Assembly (NCBI RefSeq): GCF_047971885.1
Contig: NZ_JBKEAE010000183.1
Coordinates: 1 to 64,000 of the forward strand
Direction: 5' to 3'
Length of the DNA: 64,000 bases
DNA from: Tropicimonas sp047971885
GTDB taxonomy: Bacteria; Pseudomonadota; Alphaproteobacteria; Rhodobacterales; Rhodobacteraceae
Part shown: one piece after another, positions 17,622 through 26,700 of the stretch
Position numbering within the stretch: position 1 is the stretch's first letter
Layout: the number at the start of each line of letters is the position of its first letter
The notes under the pieces: model-generated
Seen by the model: the letters and a program-made list of their open reading frames with translations, nothing else
Database searches by the model: none
Told to the model about the DNA's origin: nothing
Made by a program: the position numbers and the translations under genes

Positions 17622-17645
17622 CGTTATAGTTTGTTACACATAACG
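17622..17645. promoter_or_regulatory. ModE/MopA-like palindromic operator (Mo-box)
   Basis: A near-canonical molybdate-regulator palindrome, CGTTAT-N12-ATAACG. With one flanking pair the arms become TCGTTAT and ATAACGA (17621-17646). The arms and 24-bp length match, from memory, the E. coli modA operator bound by ModE. The site lies 49 bp before the ATG of the TonB-dependent receptor and 168 bp from the divergent DUF2478 start. It overlaps a possible TATAGT -10 element (17625-17630), which would suit repression when molybdate is plentiful. Binding is inferred. Confidence 0.65.
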
Positions 17646-17694
17646 ATTCGCCAGACCTTCCCCCGAAGGTCGCGCCATTGGAGGAGGTTTCCCG

Positions 17695-19797
17695 ATGCTG
17701 TGTTCCACGTCACGTTTGCGCCGCCTGATCTTTGCCGGAACGATACTGTCCGGTATCCCGGTTCTGCCCGTGCTTGCGCAGACCGCCGAACAGGGCGGTA
17801 CGGACGCGTTCGAACTCGGCACGATCTATGTGGATGGAAACGGCGAAGGTCAGGGTGGCACCACCACCACGGTCAGCGGCGAGCAGGCGATGAAGGCCGG
17901 TCGCGTTACCCTGGACGATACGGTCGGCGTGTTGCCCGGTGTCTCGTCCATTTCCGGCGGCGGGTCGCGCAACGAACGGGAAGTCTTTGTCCGGGGGTTC
18001 GATCGCTGGCATGTGCCGCTGTCGATCGACGGTATCCGCATCTATCTGCCGGCCGATAACCGGCTCGATTTCGGCCGCTTCCTGACGCCGGATCTGGCCG
18101 AGATCCAGATACAGAAAAGCTATGTCTCGGTCCTGAACGGGCCGGGTGGCATGGGTGGCGCGATCAACCTCGTGACCAGAAAGCCGACCGAACCGTTCGA
18201 GGGAGAACTGCAACTGGGTATCGAGGCGGGCAACAGCGGCGATGTCACCGGCCGCCAGGGCTATATCTGGCTCGGAACGAAGCAGGAGTTCTGGTACGCG
18301 CAACTCAGCTACATGAAACGCGAGAGCGACGGCTTCTACCTGTCAGACGATTTTGACGCGGTGCCGCAGGAAAATGGCAAGTTGCGCGACGATTCCGATA
18401 GCGAGGACAGCCGCCTGAACGTGAAATTAGGCTATACGCCGAATGCGACCGACGAATATGTGCTGAGCTATACGCGGCAGGAGGGGGCGAAGAACGCGCC
18501 CTACAGTGTTCTTCTGCCGATAAGCGGCAAACCCGACACCTACGATCCCGATCTGCGCGACCAACGCAACTGGACATGGCCGGAATGGGATGTTTCGAGC
18601 CTGGCATTCTATTCGCATACCGAGCTTCCCGTCGGCTATCTGAAAACCCGCTTCTATTACAACACCTTCGACAATACCCTGTCGTCCTGGGACGATTATC
18701 ATCACAACACCCAGACCTCGCGGCGCACCTTTGACAGCGTCTACGAGGACTATTCGCTGGGGGCGAGCGCGGAATACGGTGTTTCGCTTGGTGCGCACGA
18801 CCTGAAGACGGCGCTGCATTTCCGGCGCGACATTCATCAGTCGACGCAGCATTCGATGCCCGATCTTGTGTCCGGAACCGATCCGACCGAACACAGCGAG
18901 GAGGAGACCATCGCGGTTGCCGTCGAGGACAGCTGGCAGATCTCCGATGCCGTCCGCCTTGTCGGCGGGCTCAGCTACAGCCGGGCAATGGTGCTCGAAG
19001 CGAACCGGACCAGGAACGACCGCGGCCTGCCGAAGGTGGAAACCGAGGCCGTGGACTGGCAGCTTGCCGCGATCTGGACCCCGGAGATGTGGGGCGAATT
19101 CCACGCCAGCGTCTCGTCGCGCACCAGCTTCCCGACGCTGTTCCACCGTTACAGCACCCGCTTTGGCACCTTTGAGGTCAACCCCGACCTTGACGCCGAG
19201 CGTGCAACCAACTTCGAAATCGGGTATCGGGGCGACATTGGCCCGGTCGCGGTTGAAGGCGCATTGTTCTACAGCGATGTCACCGATCTGATCCAGTCGG
19301 TCTATCGCTATACCGACAGCTTTGGCGATGAAATCTGGCAGCAGCAGAACGTCGGCGATGGCATCTACAAGGGGGTCGAGCTTGCAGCGAACTGGGCGGT
19401 GAACGACCGGGTGGATGTATACGCGAACTACACCTATCTCGACGCCAGCATTTCGGATCCGTCGATCAACGGATTGCGGGTCACCGATATTCCGCAACAC
19501 AAGTTCTATCTTGGTGCCGACTGGCAGGCGACCGATACGCTGACCCTGTCGCCGTCGATCGAGGCCTACGGGTCCCGGTGGTCCGATCCCGCCGTCAACT
19601 CGGGCGATGCGGAGAATCCGACCTATACGAAGATGAGCGAATTCGCTCTGGCGAACTTTGCCGGGACATGGCAGGCGACGCCGAGGATCGCGGTGGATTT
19701 CGGCGTTCGCAATCTGCTCGATCACAACTACGAACTGGTCGAGGGTTACCCGGAGCCGGGGCGGAGCTTCTTTCTGACCTCGCAGGTCAAGTTCTGA
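17695..19797 (+). CDS. TonB-dependent outer-membrane receptor
   Basis: A 700-residue outer-membrane receptor. A signal peptide (FAGTILSGIPVLPVLAQ) is followed by a plug domain around residues 55-170, with GVLPGVSSISGGGSRNEREV, VRGFDRWHVPLSIDGIRIY and NGPGGMGGAINLVTRKP. A 22-strand beta-barrel follows, with alternating aromatic strands to the terminal SFFLTSQVKF, which ends in Phe as BAM substrates do. It has a very strong Shine-Dalgarno (GGAGGAGG, 17680-17687) and a Mo-box-like palindrome 49 bp upstream of the start. Inference: it imports a molybdate or tungstate chelate rather than a ferric siderophore. Iron or cobalamin receptors of the same family are the alternative. Confidence 0.9.
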   Translation: MLCSTSRLRRLIFAGTILSGIPVLPVLAQTAEQGGTDAFELGTIYVDGNGEGQGGTTTTVSGEQAMKAGRVTLDDTVGVLPGVSSISGGGSRNEREVFVRGFDRWHVPLSIDGIRIYLPADNRLDFGRFLTPDLAEIQIQKSYVSVLNGPGGMGGAINLVTRKPTEPFEGELQLGIEAGNSGDVTGRQGYIWLGTKQEFWYAQLSYMKRESDGFYLSDDFDAVPQENGKLRDDSDSEDSRLNVKLGYTPNATDEYVLSYTRQEGAKNAPYSVLLPISGKPDTYDPDLRDQRNWTWPEWDVSSLAFYSHTELPVGYLKTRFYYNTFDNTLSSWDDYHHNTQTSRRTFDSVYEDYSLGASAEYGVSLGAHDLKTALHFRRDIHQSTQHSMPDLVSGTDPTEHSEEETIAVAVEDSWQISDAVRLVGGLSYSRAMVLEANRTRNDRGLPKVETEAVDWQLAAIWTPEMWGEFHASVSSRTSFPTLFHRYSTRFGTFEVNPDLDAERATNFEIGYRGDIGPVAVEGALFYSDVTDLIQSVYRYTDSFGDEIWQQQNVGDGIYKGVELAANWAVNDRVDVYANYTYLDASISDPSINGLRVTDIPQHKFYLGADWQATDTLTLSPSIEAYGSRWSDPAVNSGDAENPTYTKMSEFALANFAGTWQATPRIAVDFGVRNLLDHNYELVEGYPEPGRSFFLTSQVKF

Positions 19798-19859
19798 AGG
19801 TTGGCGTCGGGCTTGCGGGCCCGGCGCCGGTGCCGGCTGTCGGCAGCGGGCAGGGGGTG

Positions 19860-20588
19860 TCAGGCGGCCAGTTGCAGCAGGCCGGCGCCGATTCCCTTGA
19901 CCGCCGCCGTCGTTCTGTCATTCACATCCAGTTTGCGGAAAATCCGTCGCACATGTGTATCGACGGTATGCACCGAGATGCCCAGGATATCCGCGATCAC
20001 CGAGTTGGATTTGCCCTTGGCGATCCAGGCCAGAACCTCGCATTCGCGCCGGGTCAGGTCGAAGCCGTTCACCGGATCGGGCGGCACCAGCCTGCAATAG
20101 CGCAAATGGCCGAGTTGCGCCGCAAGCTGAAGCTCCCTGAGCCTGCATCGCTCCAGTTCCGGGGCGTCGTCGCCGAACCCGAGGTTGACGGTTCCGTTCC
20201 GGCTGTCGGGGCCGAAGACCTGAATGACCAGCCCCTTGCCGGGCACCAGCGCCCGCACGTATTCGAGGTAGTCGATATCATCCCGTGAAAGCTCGGAAAG
20301 CCGCGTTGCCTCGGTCCAGTAGAAGGGTTCGGTCGTATGAAGCGCCCTCTCGATGATGGGGTTGTCGCGGAAATGCGGGTTGGCGAGTATCTGATCGACG
20401 ATATCTCTGTCGAGCCCGTGGAAATAGACCTGCGGCGGTTCCTCGGCCGAGGGTTCGCCGATCACGTGGCGATAGCTGACGATGCGGGCGCCGGCCGACC
20501 TGAAATACCCGACCATTACCGCCCACAGCGTATCAAGATCGCGCGCGGTTGCGACCGTCCTGATGAGGGTGGGCAATCCGGTGTTCAT
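19860..20588 (-). CDS. LuxR-family regulator with autoinducer-binding-like domain (LuxR solo)
   Basis: A 242-residue regulator. The C-terminal GerE/LuxR helix-turn-helix spans about residues 175-235 (LTRRECEVLAWIAKGKSNSV, then ADILGISVHTVDTHVRRIFR). The N-terminal 160 residues fit the autoinducer-binding fold in size, but the aromatic/aspartate residues that contact acyl-homoserine lactones in TraR/LuxR are not obvious. No luxI-type synthase gene lies in the window. It is therefore a candidate 'solo' responding to another signal or to AHLs made elsewhere. GGAGAGG precedes the ATG. It is convergent with the TonB receptor and separated from the phosphatase gene by 27 bp. Confidence 0.88.
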   Translation of the reverse strand: MNTGLPTLIRTVATARDLDTLWAVMVGYFRSAGARIVSYRHVIGEPSAEEPPQVYFHGLDRDIVDQILANPHFRDNPIIERALHTTEPFYWTEATRLSELSRDDIDYLEYVRALVPGKGLVIQVFGPDSRNGTVNLGFGDDAPELERCRLRELQLAAQLGHLRYCRLVPPDPVNGFDLTRRECEVLAWIAKGKSNSVIADILGISVHTVDTHVRRIFRKLDVNDRTTAAVKGIGAGLLQLAA

Positions 20589-20615
20589 CTGCCTCTCCGT
20601 CCGACTCGGTCAAGC

Positions 20616-21209
20616 CTAGCACGAAAGGAGCGCCTGGCCATCCGGTTCGGCCGGTGGATCCAGAACGGTCTGACATCCGTCTTCCACGCGGTACACGACA
20701 CCCTGTCGGTCCTCGATCGTGCCTATGGAAGCGGGCGCAAGCCCGGTCAGTTGTGCCCGCAACACCTGCGAGGTGACCCCGTGTGTCACCACGACAGCCG
20801 GGCCGGAAAGGTCGGACAGGAACGCCGAAACGCGGCGCCAGATATCGTCGAGCGTCTCGCCACCGGGGGCGGAGAACTTCCATGTCACCGCGTCGGTTCC
20901 GTGGAATGCCTGTGGATGGCGCGCCCGGATTTCGGCCATGGTCAGCCCCTGCCAGGCGCCCATGCCGACCTCGTTCAGGCGCGCGTCGCGGATCGGGCTG
21001 CGCCCAGGCAAGGCCAGTTCCGCAGTTGCTTTCGCGCGCCCCAGCGGCGAGCAGAAAAGCGGCAGGCCGGCCGCCCCGACACGGCGCAGGACAGCGCCCT
21101 GCGCCCGCGCCTGTGCCGCACCCCGCCGCGTCAGCGGGGAATCGAGATGGCCCTGCATCCGGCCCTGCCGGTTCCACTCGGTCTCTCCATGACGCAGGAT
21201 CAGCAGCAT
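20616..21209 (-). CDS. Histidine phosphatase (phosphoglycerate mutase-like)
   Basis: A 197-residue member of the histidine phosphatase superfamily. The catalytic RHGETEWN motif (residues 6-13) opens the protein, with DSPLTRRGAAQA, SPLGRAKATAE, the NEVGMGAWQGLT acid/base region and the second active-site histidine in VVVTHGVTSQVLRA. Homologues include CobC-type alpha-ribazole phosphatases and general phosphatases, so the exact substrate is open. It lies between a GST gene (27 bp) and the LuxR gene, all on the minus strand. Confidence 0.9.
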   Translation of the reverse strand: MLLILRHGETEWNRQGRMQGHLDSPLTRRGAAQARAQGAVLRRVGAAGLPLFCSPLGRAKATAELALPGRSPIRDARLNEVGMGAWQGLTMAEIRARHPQAFHGTDAVTWKFSAPGGETLDDIWRRVSAFLSDLSGPAVVVTHGVTSQVLRAQLTGLAPASIGTIEDRQGVVYRVEDGCQTVLDPPAEPDGQALLSC

Positions 21210-21236
21210 CGGCCTGTCATCCGCGTTCCGGGCAGT

Positions 21237-21956
21237 TCACTCACCCGCCCAGACCGTGACTACCTTTCGCAGCGATTCCTCGATCTGTCCGCCGCAATAG
21301 GCATCGCCCCAGCGCGCATCACAGCTTTTGCGCATCGCGGCGATTTCCGGCAGGCTTGCGATGCGCCGGCTCAGCGCGGCGACGGCGGGGGCGCTGCGTT
21401 CCAGCAAGGGCCCGAGCGGCGGCAGCTTGTCCGTCATGGTGAACCAAAGGGCGGCGGTTGCCAGATCGGCGAGCGAGGGCGCGTGCGAGCCCAGCATGTG
21501 GCCCGCCGTTTCGCTCAGCCCGTGGCGGCGGCCGGTCTCCTCGAATATCGCCATCCAGCGCGGCAGCCGGCCGGCGGCAAATTCATTCCACCCTTCCTGT
21601 GTCCACATTGCGCGCCCGCAATTGCAGGTGATTTCCTCAAGCACATCGCTGGCATCGCCGATGATCTTGTGCACCAGGGCGTCGGCTGCCGGCGCGCCTG
21701 GAAACAGCCCGTGTTGCCGCCCGAGATAGCCGAGGATGGCGGGAAGCTGACTGAGCCACAGATCGCCCGCGTGGTGATGCAGCAATGGTGGTGCCATGAA
21801 CGGAACGGGTTGCCGGGCGGCGGGCTGATCCTTGAGCGCCAGCATCTCCGCCACCGGCGGTTCGTCCCAGGTCTGGCGGCAGTGGACCAGAAGATAGCGA
21901 ACGAAATGGCCGCGGAACGGGATCGGCCAGTAGTAGAGCGTGTAATCTGTCGGCAT
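21237..21956 (-). CDS. Glutathione S-transferase-family protein
   Basis: A 239-residue GST-like protein with an N-terminal thioredoxin-fold domain (YTLYYWPIPFRGHFVRYLLV) and a helical C-terminal domain containing SLADLATAALWFTMTDKLPP. The Tyr/Ser activating residue of canonical GSTs could be one of the Tyr residues at positions 5-9. Two cysteines appear in EEITCNCGRAMW, an uncommon pair. GGGAGG precedes the ATG at 21956. It sits between the aldehyde dehydrogenase and the phosphatase, perhaps as part of a detoxification unit; this is inference. Confidence 0.85.
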   Translation of the reverse strand: MPTDYTLYYWPIPFRGHFVRYLLVHCRQTWDEPPVAEMLALKDQPAARQPVPFMAPPLLHHHAGDLWLSQLPAILGYLGRQHGLFPGAPAADALVHKIIGDASDVLEEITCNCGRAMWTQEGWNEFAAGRLPRWMAIFEETGRRHGLSETAGHMLGSHAPSLADLATAALWFTMTDKLPPLGPLLERSAPAVAALSRRIASLPEIAAMRKSCDARWGDAYCGGQIEESLRKVVTVWAGE

Positions 21957-21990
21957 TGCCGCCTCCCTTGCGCTGATTGCCGGCGATGGC

Positions 21991-23445
21991 CTAGCGGCGG
22001 CGGATCGCGATATTCTTGGTCTGCACGTAGTTCAGCAGTGCTTCGCGCCCTTTTTCCCGGCCATAGCCCGATTTTCCCCAGCCGCCGAACGGCGTTTCGA
22101 CCCCGCCCGCGTACCATTCGTTGACAAAGACCTGACCGGCGCGCAGCCGTTTCGCCGCCGCCGTTGCCCGGTCCAGATCGCTGGTGAAAACCCCGCCGAC
22201 TAGCCCGTATTGCGTAGCGTTGGCGATCTCGATCGCCTCGTCGTCGTCGCGGAAACCGAGCACCGACAGCACGGGGCCGAAAATCTCGGTCCGGGCGATC
22301 TTCATCTCCTGCGTGACCTCGGTCAGCATGGTGGGCTGGTAGAAGGCGCCGATGTGATCCTTTGGCCGGCGTCCGCCGGTGGCCAGGTTGGCGCCGTCGG
22401 AAATGGCCTCGGTCACCATCAGTTCTACCCGGTCGCGCTGCAATTCGCCGACCATCGCCCCCATGTTGGCGCCGAATTCCGCCCGGTCGATCCCCGGCCC
22501 GACCGAGAGCGATTCCGCCATTTCGGCGATACGGTCGACCAGTTCGTCATGGCAGCTTTCGTGCACGATCACGCGCGACATGGCCGAGCAGACCTGCCCG
22601 GCATTGAGGAAAATCCCCCAGCGGACATCGTCGACAAAGGCGTCGAGATCGGCATCCTCGTGCACGATGGCCGCCGATTTCCCCCCCAGTTCGAGCACGC
22701 AGGGCACGATGTTGAGCGCCGCCGCCTTGGCGACCGAAACCCCGGTCGGCACCGAGCCGGTAAAGACGATCTGGTTCACATCCGGATGCCCGGCCAGCGC
22801 GGCGCCGGCCTCGCGCCCGTAGCCGCACAGGATGTTGAGCGCGCCGGTCGGCAGCCCGGCGGCCTCGGCGGCGCGGCCCAGCCAGGCGCTGCTGAGCGGG
22901 GTAAGCTCGGCCGATTTGACCACACAGGCATTGCCCATCGCCAGTGCCGGCGCAAGCGAACGCGCGGCCAGTTCCAGCGGAAAGTTCCATGGAATGATCT
23001 GCGCCGAAACCCCGTGCGGTTCGTGGACGGTAAAGTCGAAATACCTTCCCCCCAGGGGAATGGAACGCCCCTCGACCGCTTCGGCCTGATTGGCGAAATA
23101 CTCGAAATAGCGGGCTGCCCCGTGAACCTCGACCCGGGATTCCCACAGCGGCTTGCCCTGTTCCAGCGTCAGGACAGGTGCGATTTCGTCTGCATGATCA
23201 AGAAGATGGCGGCCCATCGCGCGCAGTATCCGGCTGCGGTCGACCGGGTGGAGGTCGCGCAGTTCGCCCGACAGGTGCACCTGTCTTGCGGCTTGCACGG
23301 CATGATCGATATCGGTCGCATCGGCAAGCGCATGTTCGGCCAGAACCTCGCCGGTCGCCGGGTTCGTCACCGCGATCCGGCCGGCGCCACCGTCGACCCA
23401 TTCCCCGTCTATATAGTTCTGCCAGAACTCGTTGATCTCAGTCAT
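21991..23445 (-). CDS. NAD(P)-dependent aldehyde dehydrogenase
   Basis: A 484-residue ALDH-superfamily enzyme that oxidises an aldehyde to a carboxylate. The catalytic cysteine is in NAGQVCSAMSR and the general-base glutamate in CVLELGGKSA. The cofactor elements IIPWNFPLELAARSLAPALA and VFTGSVPTGVSVAKAA and the C-terminal FGGWGKSGYGREKG are all present. The start at 23445 (MTEINEFW) is the usual N-terminus; the frame is open another 22 codons upstream. The substrate class is not readable; betaine, succinate-semialdehyde or aromatic aldehydes are possible. It is the first gene of the minus-strand run towards the LuxR gene. Confidence 0.93.
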   Translation of the reverse strand: MTEINEFWQNYIDGEWVDGGAGRIAVTNPATGEVLAEHALADATDIDHAVQAARQVHLSGELRDLHPVDRSRILRAMGRHLLDHADEIAPVLTLEQGKPLWESRVEVHGAARYFEYFANQAEAVEGRSIPLGGRYFDFTVHEPHGVSAQIIPWNFPLELAARSLAPALAMGNACVVKSAELTPLSSAWLGRAAEAAGLPTGALNILCGYGREAGAALAGHPDVNQIVFTGSVPTGVSVAKAAALNIVPCVLELGGKSAAIVHEDADLDAFVDDVRWGIFLNAGQVCSAMSRVIVHESCHDELVDRIAEMAESLSVGPGIDRAEFGANMGAMVGELQRDRVELMVTEAISDGANLATGGRRPKDHIGAFYQPTMLTEVTQEMKIARTEIFGPVLSVLGFRDDDEAIEIANATQYGLVGGVFTSDLDRATAAAKRLRAGQVFVNEWYAGGVETPFGGWGKSGYGREKGREALLNYVQTKNIAIRRR

Positions 23446-23607
23446 CGCGTCTGCATCCCGCCCGTCCGTTGACGCACATCTCATAAGCCGTTTTGATGAG
23501 ACCGAATGCAATATCTTCGATGCGGCGCGAACCGGTCCGGGCGTGGCCGCGGCACAAAAAAGGACCGCCGAAGCGATCCCTGAGAATTGCGCCGAAAATA
23601 AGCTTTC

Positions 23608-23682
23608 TGGAGCGGGCGATGAGATTCGAACTCACGACCCTTACCTTGGCAAGGTAATGCTCTACCCCTGAGCTACGCCCGC
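23608..23682 (-). tRNA. tRNA-Gly (anticodon GCC)
   Basis: On the minus strand the acceptor stem GCGGGCG pairs with CGCCCGC, followed by discriminator T and an encoded CCA. The D-arm is GCTC/GAGC with AGGGGTA loop. The anticodon stem encloses TTGCCAA (anticodon GCC). The T-arm has TTCGAAT. It reads glycine GGC/GGU codons. Confidence 0.97.
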
Positions 23683-23799
23683 ATCCGGAAGTGAGCGGGA
23701 TTTAACGACCCGTGCCGGCGGCTTCAAGGGGAAAATCCGGCGCATGCGAATTTTCCCCGTCCGGGCGGCGCCCCGTTGCCAGGGAAGGGCCAAAGGGGA

Positions 23800-26700
23800 T
23801 CACTCGAACTCGATCAGCAGATCCTTGGCGTCCACCTGTTCGCCGGGATGGACATGAACCGCCCTGACCACGCCATCGGAATCCGCATGGATGCCGGTTT
23901 CCATCTTCATCGCCTCGATGGTGACCATCAGGTCGCCGACCGAAACCTTCTGTCCGACATGCACACCGAGCGAGGCGATGACGCCGGGCATCGGGGCGCC
24001 GACCTGTCGCGGGTCGCCCACGGTAACCTTGGTGCGGGCCGGTATGGCGCTTTTTACCTTGCGGTCGGGCACGCGGATGGTGCGTGGCTCTCCGTTCAGT
24101 TCGAAGAAAACCTTGGCCTCGCCTTCCTCGTTGGTTTCCGAGACCGCCTGCATGCTGATTTCCAGCGTCTTGCCCGGCCCGATGGCCGGGGTGATCTGCT
24201 CGCTCGGCTCCATTCCATAAAAGAAAGTATGTGTCGGCAGTACCCGCACCGGCCCGTATTCCTCGTTGCGGCGCAGGTAGGCGGTGAAGACCTTGGGATA
24301 CATCAGGTAGCCGTTCAGATCCTCGTCGTCGATCTCGCGGTTGTCGAACTCGGCCGAGAGCCCGGCGCGCGCCGCTTCCAGATCGACATCGTCGACCAGA
24401 GAGCCGGGGCGCACCGTGATCGGGGTTTCGCCCTTCAGGATCCTGGCCTGAAGCGCCGGCGGCCATCCACCCGGCGGCTGGCCGAGGCTGCCGCGCATCA
24501 TGTCGACGACCGAATCGGGAAAGGCCACGTCGCGCGCGGGGTCTTCGACCTCGGTGCGGGTCAGGCCCTGGCTGACCATCATCAGGGCCATGTCGCCCAC
24601 CACCTTGGACGATGGGGTGACCTTCACGATGTCGCCGAACATCTGGTTCGCCTCGGCATAGGCATGGGCGACCTCGTGCCAGCGCTCCTCGAGCCCGACG
24701 CTGCGCGCCTGCGCCTTGAGGTTGGTGAACTGTCCGCCGGGCATCTCGTGCAGGTAGACCTCGGAGGCCGGGGCCTGCATGCCGCTCTCGAAGGCGACGT
24801 ACTGGGCGCGGACGGCTTCGAAATAGTTCGAGATCCGGCGCACTTCCTCGATGTCGAGCCCGGTATCGCGTTCGTCATGCGCCAGCGCCTCGACAATCGT
24901 GCCGAGCGTCGCCTGACTGGTGCCGCCCGAAAAGGAATCCATCGCGCAGTCGACGGCATCGACCCCCGCCTCGGAGGCGGCGAGGATCGTGGCGCAGGAA
25001 ATGCCGGCGGTATCGTGGGTGTGCAGGTGCACCGGCAGGCCGATCTCTTGCTTGAGCGCCCTGACCAGAACCCGCGCCGCAGCCGGTTTCAGCAGCCCGG
25101 CCATGTCCTTGAGGCCGAGGATATGGGCGCCCGCATCCTTAAGTTCCCGCGCCATCCCGACGTAATAACGCAGATCGTATTTCGCGCGCTCGGTGTTCTG
25201 GATATCGCCGGTGTAGCAGACCGTGCCTTCCAGAACCTTGCCCTGCTCCAGCACCGCGTCCATTGCCACGCGCATGTTCTCGACCCAGTTCAGGCTGTCG
25301 AAGACGCGGAACAGGTCGACACCCGAATCCGCCGCCTGCCCGACGAAGAAGCGCACCACGTTGTCGGGGTAGTTGGTGTATCCGACGCCGTTCGCCCCGC
25401 GCAGCAGCATCTGCGTCATCAGGTTGGGCATCGTTTGGCGCAGTTCGCGCAACCGCTGCCACGGGCACTCCTGAAGGAAGCGATAGGCCACGTCGAAGGT
25501 GGCGCCACCCCAGCATTCGACGCTGAAAAGCTGCGGCAGGTTGGCGGCATAGGCCGGGGCGACGCGGATCATGTCGATCGAACGCATCCGTGTCGCCAGA
25601 AGGCTCTGATGGCCATCGCGCATCGTGGTGTCGGTGATCAGCAGGCGTTTCTGTCCGGTCATCCAGTCGGCAACGGCCTGCGGCCCGAATTCTTCGAGGA
25701 TATTACGCGTTCCCGGCTGCGGAGAATGCGTTTTCGGCGCCGGCGGCACCGGTTCGCGCGCCTCGGCCGGCGGTCTGGGGCGCCCGGCGACATCGGGGTG
25801 CCCGTTGACCGTGATATCGGCGATATAGCGCAAAAGCTTGGTCGCCCGGTCCTTGCGGCGCGGGAAATGGAACAGCTCCGGCGTCTCGTCAATGAACTTG
25901 GTATGATAGTCGTTGCCGAGGAACTTCGGATGGGCCAGCAGGGTTTCGACGAACTGGATATTCGTCGCCACGCCGCGCACGCGGAATTCGCGCAGGGTGC
26001 GGGTCATGCGGGCGATCGCGTCCTCGGGGGTGGGCGCCCAGATGGTCAGCTTGGCCAGCAGCGAATCGTAATGGCGGGTGATGACGGCGCCGGTATAGGC
26101 GGTGCCGCCATCGAGCCGGACCCCCATGCCGGCCGGGCTGCGATAGCCGGTGATGCGGCCGTAATCGGGGATGAAGTTGTTGCGCGGATCCTCGGTGGTG
26201 ATCCGGCATTGCATGGCGTGGCCATCGAGCGTGACGTCGTATTGCGAGGCGATGCCGGTGGCCTCGGTCAGGCTCTTGCCCTCGGTGATCAGGATCTGGG
26301 CGCGGACGATATCGATGCCGGTCACTTCCTCGGTCACCGTATGCTCGACCTGGATGCGCGGATTGACCTCGATGAAATAGAACTCGCCCGTTTCCATATC
26401 CATCAGGAACTCGACCGTGCCGGCGCATTGATAGCCGACATGCTCGCAGATGCGCTTGCCCAGATTGCACAGTTTCTCGCGCTGCGCGGCGGAGAGATAG
26501 GGCGCCGGCGCGCGCTCGACGACCTTCTGGGAACGGCGCTGCACCGAGCAGTCGCGCTCCCACAGGTGATAGATCCGCCCCTGCCGGTCGCCCAGTATCT
26601 GGACCTCGACATGGCGGGCGCGGGTGATCATCTTCTCCAGAAAGCCCTCGCCATTGCCAAAGGCGGCCTCGGCCTCGCGGCGGCCCTCCAGCACCTTGTC

